A stretch of 64,000 nucleotides of DNA, from positions 124,001 through 188,000 of the forward strand of contig LLEY01000073.1 of the NCBI GenBank assembly GCA_001414485.1, written 5' to 3'. The notes beneath the pieces were generated by a model, which was not told the DNA's origin, did not search any database, and was given only the letters and a program-made list of their open reading frames with translations. This document shows, piece by piece, positions 35,476 to 47,147 of this stretch (positions are counted from its first letter, which is position 1; every line of letters begins with the position of its first letter). This DNA comes from Calycina herbarum. Lineage: Eukaryota; Ascomycota; Leotiomycetes; Helotiales; Pezizellaceae. Position numbers and translations under genes: made by a program.

Positions 35476-37225
35476 TCAATCGAAGGACCTCCCAGAAAGC
35501 CATCTCGAAAACAAATCCAAAGCGATTTCAGGTTGATCCATAGGAAGCTAAAACACATTAGCATTTTCTTACTAGCAACATGCAAGCAATTGAAAGCGGT
35601 AGAAAGAGAATTCACAAACCAGATAGCCAGCTTTACCAACAGTAACTAGAGCAAATATAGTCTTCCTCTCCCCCTTCCCCATCCTGACACCAACCTCCTT
35701 CCACATTCCCGCCTCCTTTTCCTCCCCATCAACAACACTTTTCCAAGGTCTCATATCCTTAGCTACAAAAGCTGCCTGTCCCTTCCAAGCCGTATTGGCC
35801 ATCCATCGCTTCGCTCCTGCGGTATTACAAGATAAATCCAGATTCCCTTGATAGATAAGAATGTCAACTTGATTCTCGAGGAGGAAAACAATTTGTGGTT
35901 GAAGAGAAATATCCATATCAACGCTTATTTGGAAGGCGTAGTGAACGGCTTCGGATGTGATGTTGAAGTGTTTAATTTCTGGCGGGATAGAGAGGGCGTG
36001 GAATACTTTTGGAAGGTTGAGGAATGTTTCTATGTTCCCGAGAGTAGTGTAGCAGTAGTATTCTGAAACTTCCCATGGTTTTGTTACTATGCTTGAGTCA
36101 GTTATCTCTTTTTTTGTAATTGGGGAATACCTACTATCCATCCCATTCCGTCCTCCTAACCCAGACTCCTCGTTATAAAATCTCATTATACCCTCATAGC
36201 AAACAGTAAAAGCTGCATTACAGATCGCAGCATCCGGATGCGCATAGCAGGTTTTCAAAACTTCCATGCAGCGTGGTAAATTCGTTGCAATTATATCGCA
36301 GCATGTCTCATTAAATATTGATGCTTCGACTCCAGGGTTGGTGGTGCAAAGGGTTTCCCATGTTCCAAAAATGGTATCAAGTGGTGATACCCATCCATTT
36401 CCGATGGCGAGAGACTTCAACTGGAGTTGTGTTTGGGAAGGATGAAGATAATTATTTCGAACGATTTCTGCTCCTAGAGCGGGGAGGTAATGACCCTTTT
36501 CTTATCAGCTCTTGCTTTCATCTAAACTCCAACTTCTCTGATGACGATTTACTTACCGCATAACTTTCCCCGGTAAGTAAAAGTGGGCCCTTCAAATGTT
36601 TTGGAAACACCTGACTAACGAATATCTGCAAAAATATTCTCATATCGATGGCACTCGTGAATGAATCCCCAATAATCGCTTCCCCTTGGTCAGAATATGA
36701 GAACCCTACACCGGAGGGCTGATCGACGAATATTAGAGAGGTGTTTTTGTTCCAGCTGTAGGGATTGGGCACTGTGCCGTTCCCGTAGGAGTTTATTTCA
36801 CAAGGACCTAATTCCCCTAGCATCGCTGTGAATTGTCTCGAAGTTAGCATCGTGAGATCAAGCGAGGAATTGACTGTTCGAGAAAAATATTACCAACAAC
36901 GCTAGAGCTCCCTGGCCCACCAGTCAACCACAAAGTAAACGGTTCTCCCCCTCTCTTTTCTGTTCCTCCTCATCCTCAGCTCGACTCTCAGCATCAAAAT
37001 ACCAAAAGAATAAATGGTGGGCTCCGACATCCAACCATCCCGTATATTGATCCACAGTCGTATTACATATAGAGGAATCTTGTTCTTTATCCGAACTGAA
37101 TGGGCTAGGGAGAAATCGCTTCGGTGAACAGTGAATTCTGATGCTTCTTCTGGTGACGAAAAGAGGGGAAATTGTGAGGCATAGGCGAGGGATGTACTGA
37201 TAAGAACACATAGCCAGGATAACAT
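35476..37225 (-). pseudogene. Serine carboxypeptidase (S10) pseudogene, catalytic His to Tyr
   Basis: A secreted serine carboxypeptidase can be followed from a signal-peptide start (MLSWLCVLISTSLAYA, 37225) to a stop at 35476. Landmarks: QYTGWLDVG, then after frame changes LTGGPGSSSVVG, VDQPSGVGFSYS, GESYA (nucleophile Ser at an intron junction), GHYLPALG, and IYQGNLDLSCNT (catalytic Asp). Introns sit after SSSVV, after GESYA, a 48-nt one before ITKPWEV, and 35548-35619. Two single-base shifts break the N-terminal part (near 37085 and 36937). At 35623-35625 the codon where the catalytic His is expected (AG-H-LLPMDQPE) is TAT (Tyr), which differs from CAT by one transition. Family members cleave C-terminal residues in the vacuole or outside the cell; this copy should be inactive. 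Confidence 0.82.
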
Positions 37226-38375
37226 TTCTGAAATTGTTTACTTGGGAAGAAACTATGCCAATTGGACTTCCAATCTGGTTTTCGTAGAAAATACTACTTA
37301 CTTGATATACGTGATATACCGCATTAGGAAGGTATGATAAACGTCACCTGACTTATATAATGTTTTCCCCACGAGCCAGGAAACTTCATTTTCTGGCCGT
37401 ACATCAACTTGATTCTTCTCTTAAATTTTTATTCGGATATATAGTTATGTATAGACTGGAAAGAATCCTAGCAAAAGAGTTCACATGACAATGCACCTCT
37501 TAAAGTTTTTCTTGCGCGCCTTTGAGAGGAATGGTTAGAATATCAGGACAAACTTCCTACGGACTGGTTTGAAGGTTCTGACAGTATGCAAAGTGGACCA
37601 CGACGAAAACTTCAAAATGAGAGAGAAGCAGCCCGATTACAAACTTTGTTCATCCGTTATGGTTTCATACAATTCTCGACAACGAAAGTGCTCAGTTACC
37701 ACTGTTGAATCGTGCTTGAATATTGGAACTGGGGAGCATATACCTGAGGGGAGAAGATGCTCGATCAGCAACGACAGGGCTTCATGGCATGGCATGAATA
37801 AAGAAGCAAAACGGGAATCTCGATCACTGCGATACAACCTCAACGTCCCCGCAAATTTCACAGCAGAGGAACCCTAAGGAGCGTCTCCCTCTACGGCCCC
37901 GCAAACTCCATAGAATAGGAACTCATGATACGGGAGAGCATCCACCATCAACGGTCCCCAACAGGAATACTTATACTTGATCCGAAAATACTAAGCAGCA
38001 TCCCCATCCGAGGTCCAGGATACCAGAAGAACACCCCATTCAAGTCTTTGCAGTTTCTAAACTCTAAACACCTACGAAAACCTACTTCCCCTATCAATTT
38101 CCAACCTTCACTTCAAAACCAGACCTGAGTCCTCTACTACCCAATAACGTCAACGCCTCTCTCTCCTTCATCATAGGTATCACCTTCGACGAAATACTCT
38201 TCGTCGTTTTGGTTTTGGTATAGTTACTATGTGCAATTTGGGTTTTTTGTTGGGTGGAAGCGAAAGTTTAGTATAGATTCCCGCTTGTGAATTTTGCTTA
38301 TAGGTTGTATTCTTGATATGTAATCTTGAAATCTGCAAGTTTTGGGTTTGGGGTATGAAATCAGTGTGAACACAA
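37226..38375. other. Intergenic, no gene seen
   Basis: Contains what would have been the carboxypeptidase promoter. The open frame at 37569-37877 starts with TTG, and the one at 37925-38128 has no recognisable content. Confidence 0.4.
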
Positions 38376-38754
38376 ACTACTCAACTACTCACTACTACTC
38401 GGGTAGTACTCTTGAGTAGTAGAGTAGAGTAGTCTTGAGTAGTCTTAGTAATATTTGTATATTTGCATTTATAAGGTTCATAAAGCCTATTATTAGTAAT
38501 ATTAGTAGTTATATATAATAAAAACTTCTTTTTATATTTATATAATTAATAGCTAATCTATTAAGACTATTATTAAAGAAGTTACGTAGTAGACAGAGTA
38601 GAAAGAAGATCTCGCTTAAGCTCTCAGACAGCCCTGGAACGCCACTCCGATGCCACCCCGAGCCTAGGCCCGTCCCAGCCCGATTCGGCCCGCACTACTC
38701 CACTACTCCACTACTCTAGAGTACTACTCGAGTAGTAGTGAGTAGAGTAGAGTA
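38376..38754. mobile_element. Small inverted-repeat element rich in ACTACTC words
   Basis: The ends are inverted copies over roughly 55 bp (left about 38376-38435: CTCACTACTACTCGGGTAGT, then ACTCTTGAGTAGT; right about 38698-38754: reverse complement with few changes). Each arm is itself partly palindromic because CTACTC and GAGTAG words alternate. The interior includes an AT-rich part and a C-rich part (38630-38690). No coding capacity; probably a MITE, but a foldback element is possible. Confidence 0.6.
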
Positions 38755-39660
38755 AACCAAAATCCCTTCACCAAATCAAACTCTATCACATCTGAGACCC
38801 CAGCTATAACTTACAAATAAAAACCCCGAGCAATAGAATTTAAGTCGGCAGTAAATTTTTCCTCTAGAACAATAACCAAGAATTCTTTCTATAGATGAAC
38901 TCAACTACGGGGAGTCTTCTAAAAAGTGTAGATTTTTATGTTTGAGACCTGTTATAAATCTTATTATCTTGCTTTTTATAGATTAGGTTTAATTGTGACG
39001 GTTATAATCACGAAGGCTGGATGCCACATGTTCGCTTAGATGCACGCTAGTACTAGCGTACGCAATAGCGCGGATGACTTGTATTTAGTTCCCGGTTCTC
39101 TCGAGCTCTTCTGCTCTCCTCGTCTTTTGTCCTAAGAATAGAGTGTTGTTTGTTCTGAGTCTTATCTGAAGCACGTCTGTCACATTAATTATTTTTGACG
39201 CTTCGCTTCTGAAGGTTGGTAGTGTCTAGGAGTGTCTGATAGAATCGGGAGATAGGGAGTACTTGTTATAGAAAAACTCACAATACACTAGCTATTCATC
39301 TAATGTCAATTTTTAGAAGGAAAACCTTTCAAGCTATTTAGAAAAAAGGAAAATAGTAAATACACTTATAACAACTAACAACTTAAGAGGAAACTTCCTT
39401 TATAAAGGTTTATCTAATATTTATTCATAGGATTTTATTTCTCGACTTGTTCAGAGAAAAAAGAACTTATAAACAACGTCACTAAATCACGAAGTAATAT
39501 CTTCAACTAATCTTATCTTATTTAAGTTAGATTAAGTAAGCTGCGAGTAAGCACCCAGTAAGCCGAAAGTCCCAGTCACCCGGGTTCTTCCACCTTTCCT
39601 TCTTCTCCCAAAGCCTCTTAGATAACGACTTTTCATTTTCCTAGAGTATTTCAAACAATC
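38755..39660. other. Intergenic, AT-rich, no gene seen
   Basis: No open frame of note. An AT-rich passage at about 39290-39540 resembles RIP-mutated DNA. Confidence 0.4.
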
Positions 39661-40075
39661 AAACCCCAAGCTTTCCCACTCTCTCAGACGTTCTCGAACA
39701 ACTCTATTACCCCAGATTATTTAGGATAACCAAAGCCTATTCTCCTAAACCCTCTCGAAGAAGACTTTTAACTCTCCTAAATAGTTTAGACAGTTAGTTC
39801 CCATTCTCCTAAACGCTATAGAACAATATTTTCAATTCTCCTAAATAGTTTAGATAAATAAAGTCTATTCTCCTAAACCCTCTAGAACAATATTTCTAAT
39901 TCCTAAATAGTTTAGACTCGAACAATACCCTTAATTCTCCTAAATAGTTTAGACAATCAGTTCCAATCACTCCAGATCATTTCAAACACTCCGACCCCAT
40001 TCTCCCAATCCTCTTGAACAACTACATCCAATTACCCCAAATCATCTCACACAATCAAAACACAGAAAAGGGAAG
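39661..40075. repeat. Minisatellite, about 64-bp unit
   Basis: The unit TTCTCCTAAACCCTCTAGAA, then CAATATTTT.AATTCTCCTAAATAGTTTAGA, recurs at about 39741, 39805 and 39868, with more diverged units on both sides (about 39670 and 39985-40060, where CTAAA becomes CCCAA/CCAAA). It ends about 50 bp downstream of the metallophosphoesterase stop codon. Non-coding. Confidence 0.7.
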
Positions 40076-40124
40076 CGAAAAATATACGTCAATTACTACT
40101 TTCTCGCCTAAACCCCCCTATTCT

Positions 40125-41374
40125 TCATTCCCAAACAGGTAAATCAATATCCACAACAATAGGCTTATTAAACTTCTTTCCCCCAGCTCCATGCGGCCAA
40201 GAAGAAGCCATAATAGCAGCATTAACAATACAAGTCTCTTTTCTACCCATCCTCCCCGATAAAGCCTCCAGATCGCATCGTTTGGATGAAGGAAAACCAC
40301 CCTGACCGAGAATAGCTAGTGGTAATGCCTCAGGGGGAACAGCCAGTAATCCAGTAGTAACTTGTGATAATCCCCGTTCCACAACACTAAATCTCCTAGG
40401 ACTTCCCGATGATTTTCGACTCTTGGAAGATTGCTCTGCTTCTTGTAATTTGATGTGCGCGGGATCGCGAGACATTCGAAGGTCGAGACCGTCTTCTGGT
40501 CCATTCCAGTCTGCTATCGAACCATCGTTTTGAATTGGGTCTCCTCCTTTTGCAGATAGGTCGACAAGCGACATCTTCTTATTTCCAATGCCTGGATCCG
40601 TCCATCTAGTAACGCCACCCTCCTTGAACTTGATATTGGACATATCCAGATCCCAGAGAACCCTTTCTGCCCCTCGACTCTCATGTATATGTCCGCAAAT
40701 CGCAAGCCGTGGTCTGGTTCTCCACAGTGCCATCCTCAAAGCCTCGCATCCAGCAGCCCGCCTGTCTTTCCTTTCGTCGCAATGGTATTTTGGGGGTGTA
40801 TGGGTTACGACGATATCAGAGTCTAGTGGAATTCGATCCCATATTCCTTCTGCATCGTCGGTGTTGTATCCAAATGCCCACATGCCCTTCGCTGGAGTGA
40901 ATGGTGAACCGAATATCTTGAACGTTGTGCGGGGTCCGTCTGGGGAGGTCAAATTGACCACTGCGGCTTCGTGCTTGAGGTAATGGATCGAAGAGGAGGG
41001 GGTTTGGAGGAGTTTTTGGCATGTTTCGGGGTCTTGGGGGTTCTGATTGTGGAAGTAGGAGCCGTATTGAGTGTAGAAGTTGGTATCGAGGGTTATATCG
41101 TGGTTTCCTGGCATGAAATTAGTCTAAAATCTGTTTGCCATGGCACGGCATATTACACACCTGCAATCACAATTTTGCTCTCAAAATCCGCCTCCTCGAT
41201 CCATTTTATGGCCTTTTGTAGCTCGGAGAAGGAACCTTGGTTCGTCATGTCCCCCGCATGGATTAATACGTCCCCTTTAGGGAGCTTAAATGGCCCCCCG
41301 TGGCCCGTATTGTGAGTGTCGGATATACAGACAAAACGCGTCCTGCGCATGGTGGTGGGTGGAGGGGAAGACAT
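40125..41374 (-). CDS. Calcineurin-like metallophosphoesterase
   Basis: Two exons, complement(40125-41107, 41161-41374), with a 53-nt intron (GTGTGT...ACTAATTTC...CAG) that rebuilds the metal-binding AGGNHD motif; 398 aa, ATG at 41374. All metallophosphoesterase blocks are present: ISDTHN, HAGDMT, GNHDI, VTHTPP and CGHIHESRG, giving the Asp/His/Asn ligands for two metal ions. Between and after them come a family-specific region (GMWAFGYNTDDAEGIWDRIP) and a ~150-residue tail with a Ser/Arg-rich segment. It resembles the MPPED1/MPPED2-like cytosolic group, which act on phosphodiesters or phosphomonoesters; the substrate cannot be told from sequence. Intact, no signal peptide. Confidence 0.9.
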
Positions 41375-43985
41375 TTTGTAGGCGAGTGTTGAGTCCGTTC
41401 AATCGAGGATTATGGTGCTGACCGAAGCCGGAAATGGGTTGGGGGAGTGACGATATGATTTCGTGAGCTTCTGCTCCTTTCCCCTCATTGTCCCAACTCT
41501 GTAGCATAATAGATAAGTATTACCCCATATGGTTGGCATAATGAGAGCTAGGAGGCAGGTACGAACCTGAAGGTGTACTATCCCTCCAGGAGCATGCGAT
41601 GATTATTCTCCGGACTTTTGAACCACTATTCCTGCCTCGCATTGTGATCCTCCTTGTTTGAAACTGGTTCTGATAGCCGCGCTCTCCTCTTGCGCGTCTG
41701 CGATCGTTTTAGACGCTGGCACATTGCGTATAAACTGTTTGGTTGGAGTCATCAGCGGGGAATGAGAATAGGAGGGGTGGTAGATAGGCTTACGGGAGCT
41801 CATGATGGTGATGGTCACTTGGGTAGCAGGTGGGATTTTTTTTGAGGGCGTGCTACTGCCAAAACCAGAGCAATAGCTGTGTCTAAGAGTAAGAAAAGTA
41901 ATTGTAATTATCGTTGTTGGAGAGAAAGGGATTGAATGCTGGAGCGGGCACGCGGGGCTGCCTGTGGTGACACATCATCTTGGCGATGGACCAAAGTCGT
42001 GATGGACAACCAGTAAAACTCTCTCGTTGTTCTAACTTTCTGGGAGAATCAAAGTTGATTGTTCCAACTCTGTAGGTTAATTTTAAATCCTTCTAGGTGT
42101 TTAGGATAATTTACCTAACTTCTCCTAGAAAGCTGGAACAATGAGTTAGGAAGGCAGGTACGAACCGGAAGTATTTACTGCCGCTTTCCATTGCAAGTTA
42201 CAAGACGAATTAATGACAATTGGTTCATATATGTATTGTGGTAATTGATATCGTATATTAAGGGGACTTTTGGGGGAAGGTACCTATATTTTGTATTGTA
42301 AGTTAAGAAAAGAGTCGGGTGTCCAGGTCGGATATTGGCCTTCACAAAACCGACCTTTTCTATCTTCCGTAGACAGCTGTAAAAGTCTATAAAGCCAATA
42401 ACGCATTTGGACCAACAAGGAATGATGCAATTATTAATAACTCTATTCAAACTCAGGCTAAAATTCCCCTATTTTTCTAGGTTGTGCAGAGCGTAGAAAT
42501 ATGAAAACGAACGTCGGAATTCCCTGCGAAGAGCCCCACTATCACCACAACAGTATATCCAAAGAAGCTTAGTAAAATACCCCAAAAATCTAAAACAATT
42601 TCTAATAGCTAATTAAGGCTAGAATAAAGTTGTGCCTATTTCAATGGTTGTGTTGCAGTTTTATTCTAAATCTGACACCATTTTCGAGGGAACAAATGTT
42701 TTTGAAATAAGAGAGAACGCGAAGCTCTAGAAAGTTGATAGCAATCCACAAAACAACCGAAATAATCAGCGCAAAAAGATTGGAACAATCTGAACCAAAT
42801 CCTTTGAAACAACGGTATCAATTATTTGAGGTTATTAGGTTGATACTAGAACAGTGAGAGGAGAGGAGATATTGTCTACCAGAAAGAAGTTTACCCTTGG
42901 GTCTTGGCCAACTTCCTCTTTGATGAGAGAACAATACCATCCCTATTCTCCTTGCATCTCGACACTGGCCGAGGATTTCCGAGCTACCTACCTTCACTAG
43001 CCTCGCTGAAAGTACCTCCGTTCCACGTCCCTCGATTACCAGCCAGTTCCAGTTCTGTTCGTGCATCACAGCAGGTATGGTTTGAGGCTTCTCCCTCTGC
43101 GCAGAGAGAGCGCAGATTGTGGCAGACCCTTGAAGGTACAGTCTCGGTCTGGTCCGTATATGTCGTATATGTCGTATATGTCGTATATGTGAGGTTATAT
43201 ACAGATATACAGTCGAGTTTGTTTATCGTCGGGTGCATCGTGGTGGTGGTGGTGGAGTGGTGCTCGGAGGTTCAGGCTAAGGCGGAAAGTTAACCGTTGT
43301 AAATTTCCCAGCCCCTCCCAAAGATCCATGCAAGAAATAACCCCCGGCGCTGGGGCTCAGCCAGTCAGGAGGCGTCCTTCGACGACAACAATTCTAAAGC
43401 TTCTTTTGGCAATCCCCAGCTCAACTCCTTTGACGGCCAGATTCTGCCCATGCCAGGAAGAGCACCAATTACCCCCATCGCCACCTCCTCCGCGCTTCTG
43501 CCATCTCGCAAGACGATTCTCTTTCTCTGCTCTGCCATCTCGCAACTTGACCGTGTAGCACCGACTCGTACGCCGCCATTCGCCGGTCCCCTCATTCCCA
43601 ATTACCTCCCAATCGCCTACTCGCCTACTCGTGCAGCGCGCCATCGCACAGGACGAATTGCGTCGACTGGACACAGACATTAGTCCAACCCCTCGTAGAC
43701 AGATATCTTTGCAAGTTGCGACTGGCCTCAGTGAATGCTACCGGCTTGCCTTCACCACCAACCACCACCTTTGAGGAAGGATCTGGGAATCTATCCAACA
43801 TAATTGTGATCGACTTTTCTGCGCCAGAATTCCTCAACTCCGTCACCACCTCTCCGTCCCGAGACACATTGATACCAGTCCGTCGGCTTATCGCAAGCAC
43901 TGCTTTTCGTTTGAATACCTTCCGAGTTGGTAAACCCTTCACCACTCGATAAGTTGGATTGTATATTGAGCTTCACCAGGGCAAG
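41375..43985. other. Intergenic with a duplicated 40-bp motif; TeaR leader region
   Basis: No gene is supported. AATGAG.....GG(A)AGGCAGGTACGAACC.GAAG.....ACT occurs at 41539-41579 and again at 42139-42178. An imperfect inverted repeat (about 42026-42050 versus 42122-42142, TTCTCC.AGAAAG) lies just before the second copy. After 43320 the DNA becomes GC/CT-rich and is probably the promoter and leader of the gene at 43986; it includes an ATG frame at 43328-43558 (76 aa, Arg/Pro-rich) that might be an upstream ORF. Confidence 0.4.
43155..43190. repeat. 9-bp microsatellite (CGTATATGT)4
   Basis: Four perfect tandem copies of CGTATATGT, about 800 bp upstream of the TeaR-like start codon. Likely polymorphic in length between strains. 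Confidence 0.9.
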
Positions 43986-45649
43986 ATGGCTGCGGTCTCT
44001 GCGCCGCAAGCCCCAAGTGCCTTGACACCACCGACGAGTTCGCATGGGGGAACGGCTTCTTGGAATTATTCAGTCCCTTCACAATCCGAGGTAAATAAAA
44101 ATAAATGCGATGGTCTTGGCACTGTTCCAGTACAGCACATGCTAACTTGACATTTCCCATTCAGAACCTCCCACCACCGAAAATGAACGAACGAGGAAAC
44201 CCTCCAATATCTCAAACGAACGGGCATGCGCTGGGCCATAAAACTTCGAGATCTGACATGTCACAACAGCGAGGAGACAGCGGTGGCCAACCCCAGGGGC
44301 ATCTTGCACCAGCCCGTGTAAACGCTCTGTCGAGGAAGGCCAGTAGCATCAGCGACACAGGAAGTGCGCCTGACAGTTTATTGGACTTGTATGGGACGAA
44401 CAAAAACGGAATGAGCAATCCGGATTTAGTTGGCCGGAAATTTGGACCCAAAGAACCTTATGACGAGGAAGATCCCGAACATTCGAGATGGATTCATAGA
44501 GATAAACTTGCCAGGATCGAGAGTCAGGAGCTCCAGGCTGCAGGAATTGTTCTCCCAAGAGCGCGGGCCTCGAGCAAATCAAGCAAGTCAAGTAGGAGGG
44601 ATCACAGCCGAGACCAAAGTAATGGGTTCAGAAGCGAGCAGGCGCAGAAACGGAAGCGGATAGAGGAGGAACCATCCCCGGACCCAGAGATTGAGGAGGT
44701 AGAAGCATGGGATCTGCGGTTACCGGAAGAGGCTGAGGAAGATCCTGGATATACGGACGCGAGTGGTGGTGTAAAGGGCGTTTCGAGGATACCGGTTCTC
44801 AAGACAAGCCCACTACCTATACCGATGGAGCATCTTGAGCGAGATACAATACTGCCGAGGAAACAAGGTGGTAGTATAACTCCAGAGGACGACCGGATAT
44901 CGATTTCAAAATCTCGCGGACGCAGTCAAAGTATCAAGGTTTTGGAAGATGCAACAGCAACTCCTACGCCTGCTATAAAAGCACCACCTACTAGTTCGCC
45001 CCAGAAAAAGACACCTGCAGCAAAGAAAGGAGCGAGAGCTGCCTCAGCACCACAAAAGCCCAAGCCAAAACCTGGACATAGTCGGGACACGAATTCGGGG
45101 CAACGACCAACTACGCGATCTGGGGATCTTGGACCATCGAATAGTATTAAACGTCCAGAAGGTGACCCACCATGGTTAGCTTCTATGTATAAGCCAGATC
45201 CTCGACTTCCACCAGATCAGCAACTTCTCCCCACAGTCGCCAAACGATTACAACAAGAGCAATGGGAGAAGGAGGGGAAATTTGGGAACGCCTACGATAC
45301 CTCATTTCGACCTCTGAACGACGAGGCAATTTCTTCACCAATTACGCCAAGCACGCCAATCACTTCAAACACGGCAAATATTACTTCTCAAACAACCCGC
45401 CTAGTTGTAGAGAGGCCCGAAGAGAGGTTATCAGCTGAATGGCCACTGAAAGCACCAAAGAGTCCTGCTTTGAGCACTGGAAGACCTGGTACAGCGACGA
45501 GAGTCGAAAGTTACTCCACCATGCCAAAACTCACCGGAACGCCTCAAGGTGTTGGTCCACTACCCAGCCCAAAACCTCCGATTCGAATGGAATCACCCAC
45601 CGAGGACTCCAAGAAGAAGGGTGGTTGCGGATGTTGTTTAGTGATGTAA
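43986..45649 (+). CDS. TeaR-like prenylated cell-end protein
   Basis: Two exons, 43986-44090 and 44165-45649, with a 74-nt intron in phase 0; 529 aa, ATG at 43986. The protein is largely disordered (Ser/Pro/Lys-rich, with charged runs such as KRKRIEEEPSPDPEIEE), apart from a conserved-looking block GDPPWLASMYKPDPRLPPDQ followed by QLLPTVAKRLQQEQWEKEGK, and it ends GGCGCCLVM, a CaaX box predicted to be farnesylated with neighbouring Cys available for palmitoylation. This combination matches the Aspergillus TeaR / fission-yeast Mod5 type, a membrane anchor at hyphal tips that recruits the kelch protein TeaA delivered by microtubules and so fixes growth direction. The assignment rests on the end motif and the conserved block, recalled from family knowledge. 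Intact. Confidence 0.8.
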
Positions 45650-47147
45650 TTTTACAAATCGAGTTCTTCTCTTTCAACACTGTGCATTATGGGTCAATTC
45701 AAAATTCACTGGGAGCATTCGGAGTTGGATGGCCAATTGAGCGCGTATCATCACCTTCTTCACTATTGTGTACCATCACGCTATGGTTTACACACACATA
45801 CACACCAACGTACAAATTGCCCCGTTTTTCCTTTTTATATGTTATGAATTACGACTCTCGGACTCGATACTTCTTTTTTCTTTGTACTGATTTGCTTTTT
45901 TTGCCGTTGTTTTTTTTTACTACTCTTACTGATTCCCCGAAGACATGTCCGTCGCGGACAACTATCTTTTTCTTTTCTTGTGTCTGTATGCTGAGAAGTC
46001 GATATGGGAGGGTGATGGGTGTGGGGTTTACATGTTGGGCCGCAAAGATGTGGGGGGGGTGGACTGGCTGAGAAATCCAGGATGTGAAGAGCTGGGAGGG
46101 AGATGTTGGGATGGGAGAAGGGGAGGGTTGATGGGAGGGGTATTGTACGCAGCCAGCCAGCAAGGTTTGGATGAGAAACTGTTTTTGTTCTTCATTTGAT
46201 GGATAGCCTTGCCTTTGCTTTGAGCGTTCTGCATCTTTTCTTGATGGCGTAAGAGGGGACGAGATGCGGGGATGCGCATGTATAATTATTTGTCTTTTTG
46301 CTGGTACATACCCGATAGCGAGGGGGAGCGAGGGAGGAGGATGGGATAGTTTAATGCAGAGTAGATGCATGAGATTACATGAAGTGCTATGTTTATTTTT
46401 GATGATTGGTCATTGGCGATTGTGTTGTCATCTCATTTTCTGGTGGGTTAGCATGATGCTCTTTGACGTGGCAATTTCGTTTTGTTGACATTGGGGGGAC
46501 CAGGGGTGTCAGGGAAACCCCCTGATATTTTTTTGCTGATGAGTTTTCGAATCGCGGAATTGAAAGTACAAAGTAAGTGATGATACTTGGCCTCGAGGCT
46601 GGAGATAAATATATATGATTTGAAGTAAGATTGGGTTGAAATTGTTCCGTAGGTAAATATAATAAGTAAGTACTCGAAACTTAGTTGGTTAGTCTCGGTT
46701 AGGAACGGCGAATTAAGATGGTCAGGTGATTTGGCGTTTCGTTCGTGCTTTCCTATCTGGGTTCGTTGTTCCAACTGTTCTTGGACATTTGGGGTATTGT
46801 TTGGGAAGAGCTGGATTAATGTTCTGAAGTGTCCAACGGCTTTGGGATAATTACCTTGATTTAGCTTCCATTCGAAAGCTTCGACAGCGAGATGTAGGTA
46901 GGTGAGGCAGGTAGGAAGGGGCATTCATGGCAGTGAATAAATCAATGTTCGCAAAGGCAGTTCATCTATTGACTCAAGGGGAAGGAACTACCTCAATACC
47001 CAGGTCGCGCCTTTCCCTCCTGCAAGACATAGCCTGAGTGAAGCTCTCCAATGCAACCTCCCCCCAAATCTTTCTTGGTCTATAGAAATATCAGCAGGAA
47101 TTACAAAATCCATCCTTAAACTCCAATCAAACCAAACCAACAAAACA
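45650..47147. other. Intergenic, no confident gene
   Basis: The 3' flank of the TeaR-like gene followed by G/T-rich sequence. A minus-strand ATG frame at 46448-46924 (158 aa) begins with a helix-like stretch (LAVEAFEWKLNQGNYPKAVG) that could be a TPR-like fragment, but it has no partner and its second half looks random. Left uncalled. Confidence 0.35.

Noticed and set aside
38100..39700. CRISPR-like look of the short repeated words
   Set aside because: The words form palindromic arms or minisatellites without unique spacers, and the organism is a eukaryote.
42139..42178. Possible tRNA T-arm (GGTTCGTACC on the minus strand)
   Set aside because: Lacks the invariant A of the B box, and no cloverleaf can be formed around it.
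43328..43558. 76-aa ATG frame upstream of the TeaR-like gene
   Set aside because: Arg/Pro-rich composition mirrors the CT-rich leader; could be an upstream ORF but there is no evidence for translation.
46448..46924. 158-aa minus-strand ATG frame with a TPR-like start
   Set aside because: Only the first ~50 residues look protein-like; no partner exon found.
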